Assembly (NCBI RefSeq): GCF_009729545.1
Contig: NZ_WFIY01000004.1
Span: 222,001 to 286,000 of the forward strand
Length of the DNA stretch: 64,000 nt
Source: Acidianus infernus
GTDB taxonomy: Archaea; Thermoproteota; Thermoprotei_A; Sulfolobales; Sulfolobaceae
Reading direction: 5' to 3'
This document shows, piece after piece, positions 27,612-36,962 of this stretch. The first letter of the stretch is position 1; every line of letters starts with the position of its first letter. A program made the translations under genes and the position numbers. Under the pieces are notes generated by a model, which did no database searches, was not told the DNA's origin, and saw nothing but the letters and a program-made list of their open reading frames with translations.

Positions 27612-28388
27612 TCATGCCTCAATACTAATTAGGCCTTTATTTGCCATTTCCTTAAGTAATCCCATTACCTCGTCTTTTTCCACTCCATATTTTTTGACTA
27701 CATATTCTACATCTAGGAAGCCGCCATTACTATTGATATAATTTAAGAGTTCTCTTTCATCCAACTTTTTCTTTTCATACTGAAGTTTAACTTGAGTTGT
27801 AGAGGGTGGGTGAGGCAAATCTGGTAACATTTCCTTTATTTTAATTTCTGCAGTCCTTTGTGCTTCTTCCATTATCTTCTTAGCTTGTTCATCTATTGTA
27901 GAAGGTAAAACAGTTTTATCGCTCAAAGCTCCAGTCTCTACTGCAATACTATTTACGCTACTTGTTATCGAATCTAAAGCCAAAGCTACCTCTGGTGCAA
28001 TTCCTTTTATTTGATCCTTTAATTCACCTAATATTTTAACTACTGGGAATAAAACTAGCGACACGCCTTGTAATTCTTGAACGGTATCTAGTTTTAATCT
28101 TACTTTTTCTATTGCTAAGAATGCTGTATAAATTATTTTAATCATCTTTCTAATATCAGAAATTTCCTGCGCATAAATTGTAGCTCTCGCAGTATCTCCT
28201 TCTATTTGAGCTCTAACCAGCTTTTCAAAAAGCTCTTTATCTCTTTCCTTTAATCTATGCATTCCCTCTTCTAGCTTGCTTTGTTGATCCTTTAGTTTAA
28301 TTGATATCTCAGTTAGGAGCTTACCAAGTTGAGCTCTCTTTTTTTTATCACCATTAAAGCGGGAAAATATGGGTAACTTTTCTAGCAT
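27612..28388 (-). CDS. cdvB: CdvB, ESCRT-III division protein
   Basis: A 258-residue ESCRT-III homologue. The N-terminal coiled-coil core resembles the paralogue at 3750-4406. It has in addition a proline-rich MIM2-type segment (MLPDLPHPPSTTQVK) for the CdvC MIT domain and a C-terminal winged-helix-like region (LLNYINSNGGFLDVEYVVK) that in this family binds CdvA. It lies 18 bp after cdvA and 4 bp before cdvC. Confidence 0.96.
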   Translation of the reverse strand: MLEKLPIFSRFNGDKKKRAQLGKLLTEISIKLKDQQSKLEEGMHRLKERDKELFEKLVRAQIEGDTARATIYAQEISDIRKMIKIIYTAFLAIEKVRLKLDTVQELQGVSLVLFPVVKILGELKDQIKGIAPEVALALDSITSSVNSIAVETGALSDKTVLPSTIDEQAKKIMEEAQRTAEIKIKEMLPDLPHPPSTTQVKLQYEKKKLDERELLNYINSNGGFLDVEYVVKKYGVEKDEVMGLLKEMANKGLISIEA

Positions 28389-28406
28389 TCTATTTCACTG
28401 GCTTGA

Positions 28407-29120
28407 TCATAAAGTATTTATTACCTTTACTGGTATAGGCATTGGTATGTCCGACTTATTCTGATCGTTCTTATTACTCTGATCTGAAGTATTACCTATT
28501 GGTGTTGGTGTTTTTAAGTCGAGTCCTTCTTTATCTAATAGGTCAAGTTTATCTAACGTTTTCCTTATGTCGTCTTTTTCCATTGTATAACTATCCTTAG
28601 CCTGTCTTAAAATTTCTATAGAGTTTTTATACGAAGATTCCGACATTTCTGCAGCTATGTAACTCATTTTTACAGCTATCATTGCTTTATCAATTTGCGT
28701 TAGTTGGTCTTCAACGTCATTAAGTCTTTGTTTTAGCTTATTCTTAATCTTTGTATAATCATCCCTTATCTTTACCATTTCAGTGTCAAGCTTTCTTTTC
28801 ATATCGTCGTACGTTGATTTTGGAATCTCTTGTTTAGCGTACAACTCCTCTAATGCTCTTTGTCTTTTCCTAATTTTTTCCATATATGTTAAGGTCTTTA
28901 TAGCCTCGGCTTTCCAATCTGGTAAAACTACAATGTTGTCTCCGTCAATTTTTATTCTAGAAGGATCTATAGTATTAAACGAATTTCCTTGAGCTACTTC
29001 TATTCCAGTAACGCTTCCATCGACTTCGGTGTAAACGTGAACGATGTATCCAAAATCTCTGCCATATGGATCTTTTACTTTTTGTCCAATGTATTTCATT
29101 AATATCTCAGCTGATATCAT
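28407..29120 (-). CDS. cdvA: CdvA, membrane-associated division scaffold
   Basis: A 237-residue protein that recruits CdvB to the membrane at midcell. The N-terminal PRC-barrel-like domain reads MKYIGQKVKDPYGRDFGYIV, followed by a long coiled coil (about residues 70-190) and a low-complexity linker rich in Asn/Asp/Lys. The conserved end IPVKVINTL is the E3B-like CdvB-binding motif. The start is ATG 29120, with GAGGAG at 29128-29133 as ribosome site; the TTG at 29135 lies upstream of that motif. Confidence 0.95.
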   Translation of the reverse strand: MISAEILMKYIGQKVKDPYGRDFGYIVHVYTEVDGSVTGIEVAQGNSFNTIDPSRIKIDGDNIVVLPDWKAEAIKTLTYMEKIRKRQRALEELYAKQEIPKSTYDDMKRKLDTEMVKIRDDYTKIKNKLKQRLNDVEDQLTQIDKAMIAVKMSYIAAEMSESSYKNSIEILRQAKDSYTMEKDDIRKTLDKLDLLDKEGLDLKTPTPIGNTSDQSNKNDQNKSDIPMPIPVKVINTL

Positions 29121-29150
29121 GGTAATACTCCTCAAAGTTACATGTTGAGA

Positions 29151-29164
29151 TAAAATATTTAAAA
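29151..29164 (-). promoter_or_regulatory. TATA box of cdvA
   Basis: Read on the minus strand, TTTTAAATATTTTA is preceded by the purine-poor AACCC. Normal spacing gives transcription start near 29132, so the mRNA would begin almost at the GAGGAG motif with a leader of about 12 nt. The gene is known to be cell-cycle controlled in Sulfolobus; I see no obvious operator. Confidence 0.5.
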
Positions 29165-29249
29165 GGGTTAAGGCTCGTCAGAAGGTCTTTTTCATCACAG
29201 ATAAGCGCTTTTAACCTTCATCATCAAGCGAGTAATATTATGGGTTGTG

Positions 29250-29258
29250 GTATAAATA
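29250..29258 (+). promoter_or_regulatory. TATA box of the small membrane protein gene
   Basis: TATAAATAA lies 27 bp before position 29285, so the transcript would be leaderless or nearly so. The region 29165-29249 between this and the cdvA promoter holds no ORF. Confidence 0.5.
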
Positions 29259-29284
29259 AACTTTATACATAAAAAGGATAAGTG

Positions 29285-29533
29285 ATGGCATTAAGTGAAC
29301 TTAGTAACATTACATCGCAGATATTCGGTAATATTAATATACAAACTGTTCCTATTTCTGAAATATTAATAGTGACAGGCATTGTTATAGCATCGATAAT
29401 CTTATTTGCTGCATTTATATATGGAATGTTTAAATTAGCTAAGGCATTACCTTCAATGTCAGTTAAGAATTTTATGTTATTTATGCTAGTAATTGCGGCA
29501 GTGTTAATAATTATAGGTATCCTTATACCATAA
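29285..29533 (+). CDS. Small two-helix membrane protein, divergent from cdvA
   Basis: 82 residues with two clear hydrophobic helices (ILIVTGIVIASIILFAAFIY and NFMLFMLVIAAVLIIIGILI) joined by a short basic-Pro loop (KLAKALPSMSVK). I do not recognise a family. The ATG at 29285 directly follows GTG 29282 and is spaced correctly from the TATA box. It sits head-to-head with cdvA and 2 bp from the end of enolase. A role in division is only suggested by position. Confidence 0.65.
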   Translation: MALSELSNITSQIFGNINIQTVPISEILIVTGIVIASIILFAAFIYGMFKLAKALPSMSVKNFMLFMLVIAAVLIIIGILIP

Positions 29534-29535
29534 AG

Positions 29536-30789
29536 TTAGATAATATTTTTATTTCCATATTCTATTTCATATTCATTTTCTATCTCTAATATTCTATTAT
29601 ATTTTGCTGTTCTTTCTCCTCTTGCAGGGGCTCCAGTCTTTATAAAATCACTGTTTAATCCTACGGCTAGGTCTGCTATGAAACTGTCTTCGGTTTCTCC
29701 GCTCCTATGGCTTATTATTGTTTTTATGGAATTTTCTCTAGCGGTGTCAAAGAATTCGTAAGTTTCTGTTAAAGTTCCTATTTGATTAGGCTTAACTATA
29801 ACTCCTCTAGTTGATTTATTTTCTATTCCTTTCTTAAGATATTTAACGTTGGTAGTATACAAATCATCTCCAGTTATAATAGTGTTTTTAAGTTTAGATT
29901 GAAGTTCTGCAAAATGCTCAAAATCGTTCTCGTTAAATGGATCTTCTAGATATAGAATTGGGTATTTCCCTGCTAATTCTGAATAGTAATCTATCATTTC
30001 TTCTGCAGACTTTTTGGTTCCATCTATTTCGTATACTCCTTCCTTTTCATTGTAAAAATCTGAGGATGCCGCATCCATGCCAAAGAAAAATTCTCCTTCA
30101 TATCCTGCCTTCTTTACCGCATTGGATAACAATTCTAATGCCTCTTCTGTTTTATTTAATGGTGGGGATACTCCACCTTCGTCTCCTAACGCTGTATAAA
30201 TTTTTCCAAATTTTTCGCTAACAAGGTTTTTTAACTGCTTATAAACTTCTGTTGATGCAAATAAAGCTTCGCTAAATTTATTAAATTTTAAAGGAATTAT
30301 AATAAATTCTTGGATTTTTAGATTATTACCTGCATGAAGTCCTCCGTTTAATATATTTAAAAGAGGAACAGGAATTCTATGTTTTCTTCCACCGCCTATA
30401 TATTGAAAAATTTCAAGACCTAGTGCTTTAGCTGCAGTTTTTGCCACAGCTATTGAGGTAGCTATTATTGCATTTGCCCCCAATTTTGATTTGTTATCTG
30501 TCCCATCAAGTTGTATTAATGTTCTATCGATATCTTCTTGTCTTCTTACATCGAAACCTCTTAATGCATCATTGATAAAGTAATTTACGGAATCTATAGC
30601 GGGTTTAACTCCGCCTTTACTATCTCTTAATTCTATAGCTTCCCTGCTACCTTTAGACGCACCTGCAGGTGCATCGCCAAAGGATTTTATTCCCCCTTCA
30701 GTTTCTACGAATACTCTTATAGTTCTATTTCCTCTGGAGTCAAGTATTTCTATTCCTTTTATTTTTTTAATAATGAACTTGTCAGACAA
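29536..30789 (-). CDS. eno: Enolase
   Basis: A 417-residue glycolytic/gluconeogenic enzyme (2-phosphoglycerate to PEP). The N-terminal LDSRGNRTIRV, the metal-binding acids in FFGMDAASSDF, LYLEDPFNEND and TGDDLYTTN, and the catalytic Lys in GVIVKPNQIGTL followed by SHRSGETED are all present. Length is typical. It ends 2 bp from the convergent small membrane protein gene. Confidence 0.97.
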   Translation of the reverse strand: MSDKFIIKKIKGIEILDSRGNRTIRVFVETEGGIKSFGDAPAGASKGSREAIELRDSKGGVKPAIDSVNYFINDALRGFDVRRQEDIDRTLIQLDGTDNKSKLGANAIIATSIAVAKTAAKALGLEIFQYIGGGRKHRIPVPLLNILNGGLHAGNNLKIQEFIIIPLKFNKFSEALFASTEVYKQLKNLVSEKFGKIYTALGDEGGVSPPLNKTEEALELLSNAVKKAGYEGEFFFGMDAASSDFYNEKEGVYEIDGTKKSAEEMIDYYSELAGKYPILYLEDPFNENDFEHFAELQSKLKNTIITGDDLYTTNVKYLKKGIENKSTRGVIVKPNQIGTLTETYEFFDTARENSIKTIISHRSGETEDSFIADLAVGLNSDFIKTGAPARGERTAKYNRILEIENEYEIEYGNKNII

Positions 30790-30828
30790 TTTAAATTACC
30801 TCCATAGAATTTACTATTCAAGGATATA

Positions 30829-31122
30829 ATGTTCATCGTTCCTTTTATATTCTTAATTTATGGAATTCTCTCGCCAGTATATTTTGTAATACTTAAAGGA
30901 AAGCTTAGTAACGAAAAGGCTTTTTTATTTACTTGGACTTTATCTCCTTTCATTATCTCTTATGTTTATAACTGTATTTTTATTTTCTATTATATTCTAG
31001 TAATATCTAATTTTATTTTCTTATATGTGGCATTAAATGATAAGTTAAGGAAGTATTTATGGAACGGAGTTCTATTTTTAGTTCTAGCTTTTTTGATAGA
31101 ATTTATTTATAAGATTTTTTAA
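30829..31122 (+). CDS. Small multi-pass membrane protein
   Basis: 97 residues, almost entirely hydrophobic, with about three to four membrane helices (FIVPFIFLIYGILSPVYFVI, SYVYNCIFIFYYILV, FLVLAFLIEFIYKIF). No family recognised. It begins 39 bp from the divergent enolase start and is followed after 24 bp by the zinc-ribbon gene. It could be the first gene of a unit that ends with the signal peptidase. Confidence 0.6.
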   Translation: MFIVPFIFLIYGILSPVYFVILKGKLSNEKAFLFTWTLSPFIISYVYNCIFIFYYILVISNFIFLYVALNDKLRKYLWNGVLFLVLAFLIEFIYKIF

Positions 31123-31146
31123 GTCCTAAATAGTGATAGATGATAC

Positions 31147-31470
31147 ATGCCAAAAAGAAAACAAAAAGAAATAGATGTTTGTCCTAACTGTGGTACAAAG
31201 GTAGACAAACCAGTTAAGACTTGGAATCTAGTTTCTCCTTTACCTGATGCAGAAGGTAGAATTACTATTACTATCATGGGATCTTACGTTTGTCCCAACT
31301 GCGGCTATAAGTGGAGAGGGGTAGTATCTAAGATAAAAGCAGGAGGTTCATCTGTGGAAATTCAAGGAAAAAATGGTACAGTTAAAAAGATTGGCGACGA
31401 AAAACCAGAGAAAAGAGATGAGGGAGAAATCATAGAGCTTGATTTAAGTGATCTAGATGAAGAAGAGTGA
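31147..31470 (+). CDS. Zinc-ribbon protein with acidic tail
   Basis: 107 residues. Two CPNCG knuckles (VCPNCGTKVDKP and VCPNCGYKWRG) form a zinc ribbon whose second half resembles TFIIS/RPB9-type ribbons. The C-terminus is strongly acidic (EIIELDLSDLDEEE). The function is unknown; a nucleic-acid or polymerase contact is plausible. It overlaps the signal peptidase start by 14 bp. Confidence 0.75.
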   Translation: MPKRKQKEIDVCPNCGTKVDKPVKTWNLVSPLPDAEGRITITIMGSYVCPNCGYKWRGVVSKIKAGGSSVEIQGKNGTVKKIGDEKPEKRDEGEIIELDLSDLDEEE

Positions 31471-31873
31471 CATTGCAATAATTATTTTTATAGCTTTTGT
31501 TTATATTCTATTCTTTACTAATATAATTACTACTGCAAGCGTAGAAGGAGTATCGATGTATCCGGTTTTTCAGAACGGCGCGCTAACGTTTTACGGTCCG
31601 CCAGAAAATATACAATATCATAATGTTATAATTTATAAATCTCCCGAATACGGAATTTATGTTATCCACAGAGTTGTTGGCATAGATGGCAATCATTACA
31701 TTACACAAGGCGTTGATAATATATCAAATCCATATCCTGATAATAGAATTGGGTTAGAACCACCACAAGGAATTCCTAGTACAGATGTAATAGGAAAAGT
31801 AACTGAAGTCAATGGTTATATAATTTCAGTACCATATTTAGGTTATCTTTCTATATTATTTTCCTATCTCTGA
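31457..31873 (+). CDS. Signal peptidase I, archaeal S26B type
   Basis: 138 residues. One N-terminal membrane helix (IAIIIFIAFVYILFFTNII) is followed by the catalytic Ser in VEGVSMYPVFQ and the catalytic His in VIHRVVGI; a later Asp in TQGVDNI corresponds to the third conserved box. Archaeal and ER-type enzymes use Ser-His instead of Ser-Lys, which fits. It cleaves signal peptides on the outer membrane face. A hydrophobic C-terminal stretch follows. It stops directly next to the convergent gcvPB. Confidence 0.87.
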   Translation: MKKSDIAIIIFIAFVYILFFTNIITTASVEGVSMYPVFQNGALTFYGPPENIQYHNVIIYKSPEYGIYVIHRVVGIDGNHYITQGVDNISNPYPDNRIGLEPPQGIPSTDVIGKVTEVNGYIISVPYLGYLSILFSYL

Positions 31874-33382
31874 CTATTTTAATATTTTTATTACACCTTT
31901 TTCTCTAAGCCTAAGTACTCTATAAGACGGTGTTACACTAGTAGGATGATTGGCTTTAACTTGGTCTAATCTTTTTACACTAGTATTCTGAGGAGTTTGA
32001 CGTATTTTTTCTGGATCTTTATAACTTTCCTCTAGAATTTCCTTTAATGTCTCTATGAATTTATCTAAAGTCTCTTTAGGCTCGGTTTCAGTAGGTTCTA
32101 TCATTAATGCTTCTTCTATAATTCCTGGAAAGTAAATAGTTGGGGCATAAAAGCCTCTATCTAATAACGCCTTAGCAATATCTAATGCAGTAACTCCTTT
32201 GTCGTTAAGCAAAGGTTTTGCACTAAATACGACCTCATGTTTTCTTGGTCTATGTGGCGCTAATAATTCTAAGCCTTTAACATCTTTAAGCTTAGAAATT
32301 AAATAATTAGTAGCTAACGTGCTCATTTTCCCTACTTGTGAAACACCTTGAGGTCCTAAACCTAATATATAAACATAGGCTCTTATAACATTCCCTATGT
32401 TACCATAGAAGGAGGCTATTTTACCAATAGTTTTTACTGGAGTCCTTAAAACATACTTACCTCCTTCTTTATCAACTATTGGATATGGCAAATATTCTTT
32501 TAGTTCGCCTTTAGCACAAATTGCTCCTGCTCCAGGTCCTCCACCGCCATGCGGCACTGCAAATGTCTTATGCAAGTTTATATGAACTATATCGAATCCC
32601 ATATCTCCAGGTCTTGCAATTCCTAGTATACCATTTAAATTTGCACCGTCGTAATATAATACTCCATCTACAGAATGGATTATCTTAGATATCTCCAATA
32701 TATTTTCCTCAAATAATCCTAAAGTATTAGGATTTGTAAGCATTAATCCCGCAGTTTTTGAATTAACTACTTCTTTTAGTATATCAATATCGACAAGCCC
32801 TTCTTGATTAGATTTAATATAAATTACTTTATATCCACTCATTGCAGCACTTGCAGGATTAGTTCCGTGGGCAGTATCTGCAACTAACATTTCATCTCTT
32901 TCCCTATTTTTAGTTTTATGATATTTCTTAATCATCAAAACTCCAGCTAATTCTCCTGCGGCTCCTGCAGGGATTTGAAGACTGCATTCATCCATTCCCG
33001 TCATTTCTGCTAGCCATTTCTGCATTTCGTACATCATTTCTAGAATTCCTTGTACAGTATCCTCATCTTGTAATGGGTGATAATTTTCCACTACTCTACT
33101 AGTTAACTCCTCAACTTTAGGGTTATATTTCATAGTGCATGATCCTAGCGGCATCATTCCTAAGTCTACGCCAAAGTTCTGTTGTGAAAGTCTTATAAAG
33201 TGTCTTACAACTTCCAATTCACTTAATTCTGGAATTTCAAGATCATTTTTCCTCTTAATTTTCTCTGGTATGTCAATTTTTACATCTATATTCTCTTCTG
33301 GTATTATAATTCCTTGTTTTCTTTTTTTGTTACTTGATAATTCGTAAATAAGTGGCTCGTCCCAATTAGCTTGTCTCCACAA
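31874..33382 (-). CDS. gcvPB: Glycine dehydrogenase (decarboxylating) subunit 2
   Basis: A 502-residue PLP-binding half of the glycine cleavage P-protein. The PLP lysine lies in HINLHKTFAVPHGGGGPG. PMGSCTMKYNP near the N-terminus is also diagnostic. Archaea split the P-protein in two; the partner gcvPA precedes it and the genes overlap by 17 bp. With gcvT and gcvH it degrades glycine or makes one-carbon units. Confidence 0.95.
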   Translation of the reverse strand: MWRQANWDEPLIYELSSNKKRKQGIIIPEENIDVKIDIPEKIKRKNDLEIPELSELEVVRHFIRLSQQNFGVDLGMMPLGSCTMKYNPKVEELTSRVVENYHPLQDEDTVQGILEMMYEMQKWLAEMTGMDECSLQIPAGAAGELAGVLMIKKYHKTKNRERDEMLVADTAHGTNPASAAMSGYKVIYIKSNQEGLVDIDILKEVVNSKTAGLMLTNPNTLGLFEENILEISKIIHSVDGVLYYDGANLNGILGIARPGDMGFDIVHINLHKTFAVPHGGGGPGAGAICAKGELKEYLPYPIVDKEGGKYVLRTPVKTIGKIASFYGNIGNVIRAYVYILGLGPQGVSQVGKMSTLATNYLISKLKDVKGLELLAPHRPRKHEVVFSAKPLLNDKGVTALDIAKALLDRGFYAPTIYFPGIIEEALMIEPTETEPKETLDKFIETLKEILEESYKDPEKIRQTPQNTSVKRLDQVKANHPTSVTPSYRVLRLREKGVIKILK

Positions 33383-34718
33383 TTTTTTTCACCTCTTCTA
33401 TCATTTCATCTATCATACGCTTTGTGTGTACTTCAGTGACGCAAAATATTGCGTCGTTATCTGAGATTTTTAATCCTCCATAAATTCCTCTAGCTTTCAA
33501 ATTCTCGTGAATTTTACCGTAGCTTATGGGAAAACTTACTGTAAATTCCTCAAAGAAATCAGAATTAAACTTTCTTTTTCCAATACCTTTTTTCTCAAAT
33601 TCTAAAAGAGCATAATGACTTCTCTTATATATTTCTTCTGCAAGTTTCCTTAAACCAGATTTTCCTAATAATGATATATATACTGCGTTAGCTATTGCCA
33701 TTAAGGCTTCATTTGTGGTTATATTTGAAGTAGCTTTTTCTCTTCTTGTGAATTGTTCTCTCGTCTGCAAAATAAGAGTATAACCCCTTTTACCTTCAGA
33801 ATCTGTAGTTAATCCTACTAGTCTACCAGGCATTTGCCTTACTAATTTACCGTCCCATTTAGTGGCAAAAATTCCCATATAAGGTCCTCCAAAATTTAAC
33901 GGTAAACCTAGTTCCTGGCCGTCTCCTACCGCGATATCAATATCGTATTCTCCAGGTGGTTTTATTAAACTTAAAGATAGTGGATTCACGCCCATAATCG
34001 TAATGGCTCCTTTCTTTTTAGCTAAATCAACTATTTCTTCAATGTCAGTCTCAAATATCCCAAAAAAGTTTGGTTGTTGAATATAAACAGCGGAAGTTTC
34101 TTCATCTATTTCTTTCTCTGCAACTTCTAAGTTAATTTTTCCTTCATTAGTATAAGGAATTTCCTTTATTTTTATCTCTTTCCCATAAGTCCAAGTTTCT
34201 AAGACTTTTTTGTGGTAAGGATTAATTGATGCAGGAATTACAACCTTTTTCTTACCGTTTATCCTATAAGCCATTAATACTGCTTCAGCTAACGCAGATC
34301 CCCACTCATACATTGACGAATTTACCACTTCCATTTCAAGTAGATCCGCCATCAAACTTTGATATTCGAATAAAGCCTGGAGTAGGCCTTGGCTTATTTC
34401 TGGTTGGTAAGGAGTGTATGATGTGTAAAACTCAGACCTTGATATAACAAACTTTACTGCTTCTGGTACATAATGGGGACATACTCCTCCTCCTAAAAAT
34501 GGAGGCATTCTTAATTTAGTGTTCTTATTTTCAAGTTCCAGAAGCCTTAAATAAATTTCATATTCTGAAAGAGGTTTTGAATAACCAACATTCAATAATC
34601 TTTTTAATTTTATTTCCTCTGGTATATCCTTAAATAGATCGTCAATGCTATTTACTCCTATTTCTCTAATCATTTCGTTCTCATAATCAAGGTTGGGTAG
34701 CCAAGGGTGGTAGTCCAT
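33366..34718 (-). CDS. gcvPA: Glycine dehydrogenase (decarboxylating) subunit 1
   Basis: The 450-residue partner half of the P-protein, without the PLP lysine. Typical segments are FLGGGVCPHYVPEAV, YTPYQPEISQGLLQALFEYQ and the LPLNFGGPYMG loop. It is divergent from gcvT with only 36 bp between the start codons, so the two promoters overlap or lie inside coding sequence, which would let one regulator control both arms. Confidence 0.95.
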   Translation of the reverse strand: MDYHPWLPNLDYENEMIREIGVNSIDDLFKDIPEEIKLKRLLNVGYSKPLSEYEIYLRLLELENKNTKLRMPPFLGGGVCPHYVPEAVKFVISRSEFYTSYTPYQPEISQGLLQALFEYQSLMADLLEMEVVNSSMYEWGSALAEAVLMAYRINGKKKVVIPASINPYHKKVLETWTYGKEIKIKEIPYTNEGKINLEVAEKEIDEETSAVYIQQPNFFGIFETDIEEIVDLAKKKGAITIMGVNPLSLSLIKPPGEYDIDIAVGDGQELGLPLNFGGPYMGIFATKWDGKLVRQMPGRLVGLTTDSEGKRGYTLILQTREQFTRREKATSNITTNEALMAIANAVYISLLGKSGLRKLAEEIYKRSHYALLEFEKKGIGKRKFNSDFFEEFTVSFPISYGKIHENLKARGIYGGLKISDNDAIFCVTEVHTKRMIDEMIEEVKKIVETS

Positions 34719-34754
34719 TTAAATTTCATATAGTATGTTTTATAGAGGATTATA

Positions 34755-35798
34755 ATGTTGTTTAAAACTCCTCTTTCAACAGTTGAAGAGAAGATAGGTG
34801 CAAATTTTGGAGAATTTGCTGGATGGGAAATGCCAATGGATTATACTTCTTATCAAGACGAGCACATGGCTGTAAGGCAAAGTGCTGCGTTTTTTGACCT
34901 TTCTCACATGGGTAGAATAAGAATAAAAGGAAAAAAAGAAGAGCTAGATAAGATAGTAACTAGATCATTATTATCTGAAAACTTTAGGATGATAGGGCCT
35001 TCTGCAATGCTAAATGAGAAGGGTGGATTTATAGACGACATTATGATTTACAAGGTGTCAGATACAGAGTTTTTAATGGTGACTAATGCTATCAATAGAG
35101 AGAAAGATGTCAACTGGATAAAACATAATTCTTCGCTGGAAGTCGAGGACTTAACTTTCGATTATGCTATGCTAGCAATACAAGGTAGGAGAGTTTGGGA
35201 ATTATTAGGATATAAAACGAATCTACAACCTTTACAGTTTGTTTTAAATTCAAATTTTCTAGGAGAAGATGTATTCTTATTAAGTAGATCTGGATGGACT
35301 GGAGAAGACGGTTTAGAAGTTTGGGCTAAGGCGGAGGTTGCTGAGAGGATAATAAATAAACTAATGGAAAAAGGAATTAAACCGGCAGGACTAATAGCTA
35401 GGGATAGTTTAAGGCAGGAAATGGGATTTGTATTATATGGAGAGGATATAGATGAAAACACGACGCCAGTAGAGGCTAGATATTGGGTCTTTGATTTAGA
35501 TAAAAATTTTATAGGAAAGGAAAAAATTGATGAACAACTCAAGAATGGCGTAAAAAGAATAAGAGTTGGGTTTAAATTGCAAAAAGGTATAAGGGCTATA
35601 CCTCGTCATGGTTATAAGATAAGAATCCTAGAAACAGAAGTAGGAGAAGTAACTAGTTCGACTTATTCACCATATTTAGGTAGGGTAATAGGCATGGGTT
35701 ATATTAATTCATCTAATGCATTCTTTGGATTTCACGCTAATATAGAAATTAGAGGCAAGGACTATAGAGCTAAAATCTCAGACTTTCCATTAATCTAG
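34755..35798 (+). CDS. gcvT: Glycine cleavage T-protein (aminomethyltransferase)
   Basis: 347 residues. Transfers the methylene group from aminomethyl-lipoyl GcvH to a tetrahydrofolate-like cofactor. GEFAGWEMPMDY near the N-terminus, FFDLSHMGRIRI, and LLSRSGWTGEDGLEVW are standard family motifs; RDSLRQEMGFVLYG marks the folate domain. In Sulfolobales the carrier is a modified pterin rather than folate. gcvH follows directly. Confidence 0.95.
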   Translation: MLFKTPLSTVEEKIGANFGEFAGWEMPMDYTSYQDEHMAVRQSAAFFDLSHMGRIRIKGKKEELDKIVTRSLLSENFRMIGPSAMLNEKGGFIDDIMIYKVSDTEFLMVTNAINREKDVNWIKHNSSLEVEDLTFDYAMLAIQGRRVWELLGYKTNLQPLQFVLNSNFLGEDVFLLSRSGWTGEDGLEVWAKAEVAERIINKLMEKGIKPAGLIARDSLRQEMGFVLYGEDIDENTTPVEARYWVFDLDKNFIGKEKIDEQLKNGVKRIRVGFKLQKGIRAIPRHGYKIRILETEVGEVTSSTYSPYLGRVIGMGYINSSNAFFGFHANIEIRGKDYRAKISDFPLI

Positions 35799-36215
35799 GT
35801 GTTTATATTGGGAGAAATAAAAGTGGGAAAATACATAGTCCTAGATGATAGACTTTATACTGAAACTGACGAATGGGTAAAGATTGATGGGGACGTTGCT
35901 GTAGTGGGAATAACTGATTATGCCCAAAAGAAGTTAAGGGACATTGTTGGAATTGAATTACCTAAGGTTAATCAAGAAGTTAAAGCTGGAGATCCGGTTG
36001 GAACTATAGAGTCAGTTAAGGCGGCTTCGGATCTTTATTCACCATTAAGTGGTATAGTAGTAGAGGTAAATGAGGGGCTTGAAACTTCTCCAGAAATTAT
36101 AAATAAAGATCCTTACGGCGAAGGTTGGATGTTCAAGATTAAAATTAAAGACAAATCGGAGGCTCAAAGGCTATTAACTCCAGAAAAATATATTGAGAAA
36201 ATAAGAGGTGAATAA
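35799..36215 (+). CDS. gcvH: Glycine cleavage H-protein
   Basis: Up to 138 residues; carries the lipoyl arm between P-, T- and L-proteins. The lipoylation motif is GTIESVKAASD, and TDEWVKIDGDVAVVGITDYA is the conserved N-terminal half. The start is uncertain: GTG 35799 directly after gcvT, TTG 35808 and GTG 35823 all precede the domain. No lipoate ligase is in the window. The gene ends within the ribosome site of the PAC2 gene. Confidence 0.93.
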   Translation: MFILGEIKVGKYIVLDDRLYTETDEWVKIDGDVAVVGITDYAQKKLRDIVGIELPKVNQEVKAGDPVGTIESVKAASDLYSPLSGIVVEVNEGLETSPEIINKDPYGEGWMFKIKIKDKSEAQRLLTPEKYIEKIRGE

Positions 36216-36216
36216 A

Positions 36217-36957
36217 TTGTCGTTTGAGATTAGAGAATCGTACATTCCTCAATTAACTAAACCAAGTTATATGATAATTGGATTGCCAGATGCAGGCCTA
36301 GTTGGAGAAATTGCTACAGAATTTTTAATAGAAAAAGGAGGATTCAAGGAATATGGCGAAGTTTTTTCCAAGAAATACATTCCGCCAGTTATGCATGTTA
36401 CTAATGGTGTTGCTAAGTCTCCTCTAAGGGTATATCATAACATTAACACAATAATATTACATGCATGGACGGCATTACCTGCGTCTTCAGCGTATCCGTT
36501 GGCAGAGTTTATAGTTGATTATGCTAAGAAATACGGGATAGATACAATCATTTCTATTACCGGTGTTCCAATACCTAATAGGTTAGATATAGAAAAGCCT
36601 ACTGCCTATTGGATAGCAAGTGAGGAAGGACTATCAGAAGAATTGTCAAAGACTAATTTAATGCAAAAATTCGATGACGGGTATATTGCAGGTCCTTATG
36701 CACCTATATTACTTGAAGCGTCAAGGAAAAATGTTAGAAATTTTGTAGTAGTTGTTGAATCTTTCCTTGATATACCGGACCCAGAAGCTTCTGCAGTGGC
36801 ATTGGATATTATATCAAAATATATAGGCTTTAGTATAGATGTCAGCTCTTTACTTAAAGAAGCAGAAGAAATAAGGGCTAAAATTAAAGGCTTAATGGAG
36901 CAAACTAAGAAAGAACTTCCGTCATATTCTTCTGTAAGGCCTATGAGCTATGCGTGA
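36217..36957 (+). CDS. PAC2-family protein (proteasome-assembly-chaperone-like)
   Basis: 246 residues. MIIGLPDAGLVGEIATEFLIE and IISITGVPIPNRLDIEKPTAYW are typical of the archaeal PAC2 family, whose members PbaA/PbaB are linked to proteasome assembly. I chose TTG 36217, since GAGGTGA at 36205-36211 lies 5 nt upstream; the GTG at 36208 is part of that site. A coiled-coil segment (LLKEAEEIRAKIKGLMEQTK) is near the end. It overlaps gcvT/gcvH transcription by position only. Confidence 0.83.
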   Translation: MSFEIRESYIPQLTKPSYMIIGLPDAGLVGEIATEFLIEKGGFKEYGEVFSKKYIPPVMHVTNGVAKSPLRVYHNINTIILHAWTALPASSAYPLAEFIVDYAKKYGIDTIISITGVPIPNRLDIEKPTAYWIASEEGLSEELSKTNLMQKFDDGYIAGPYAPILLEASRKNVRNFVVVVESFLDIPDPEASAVALDIISKYIGFSIDVSSLLKEAEEIRAKIKGLMEQTKKELPSYSSVRPMSYA

Positions 36958-36962
36958 TAAAA

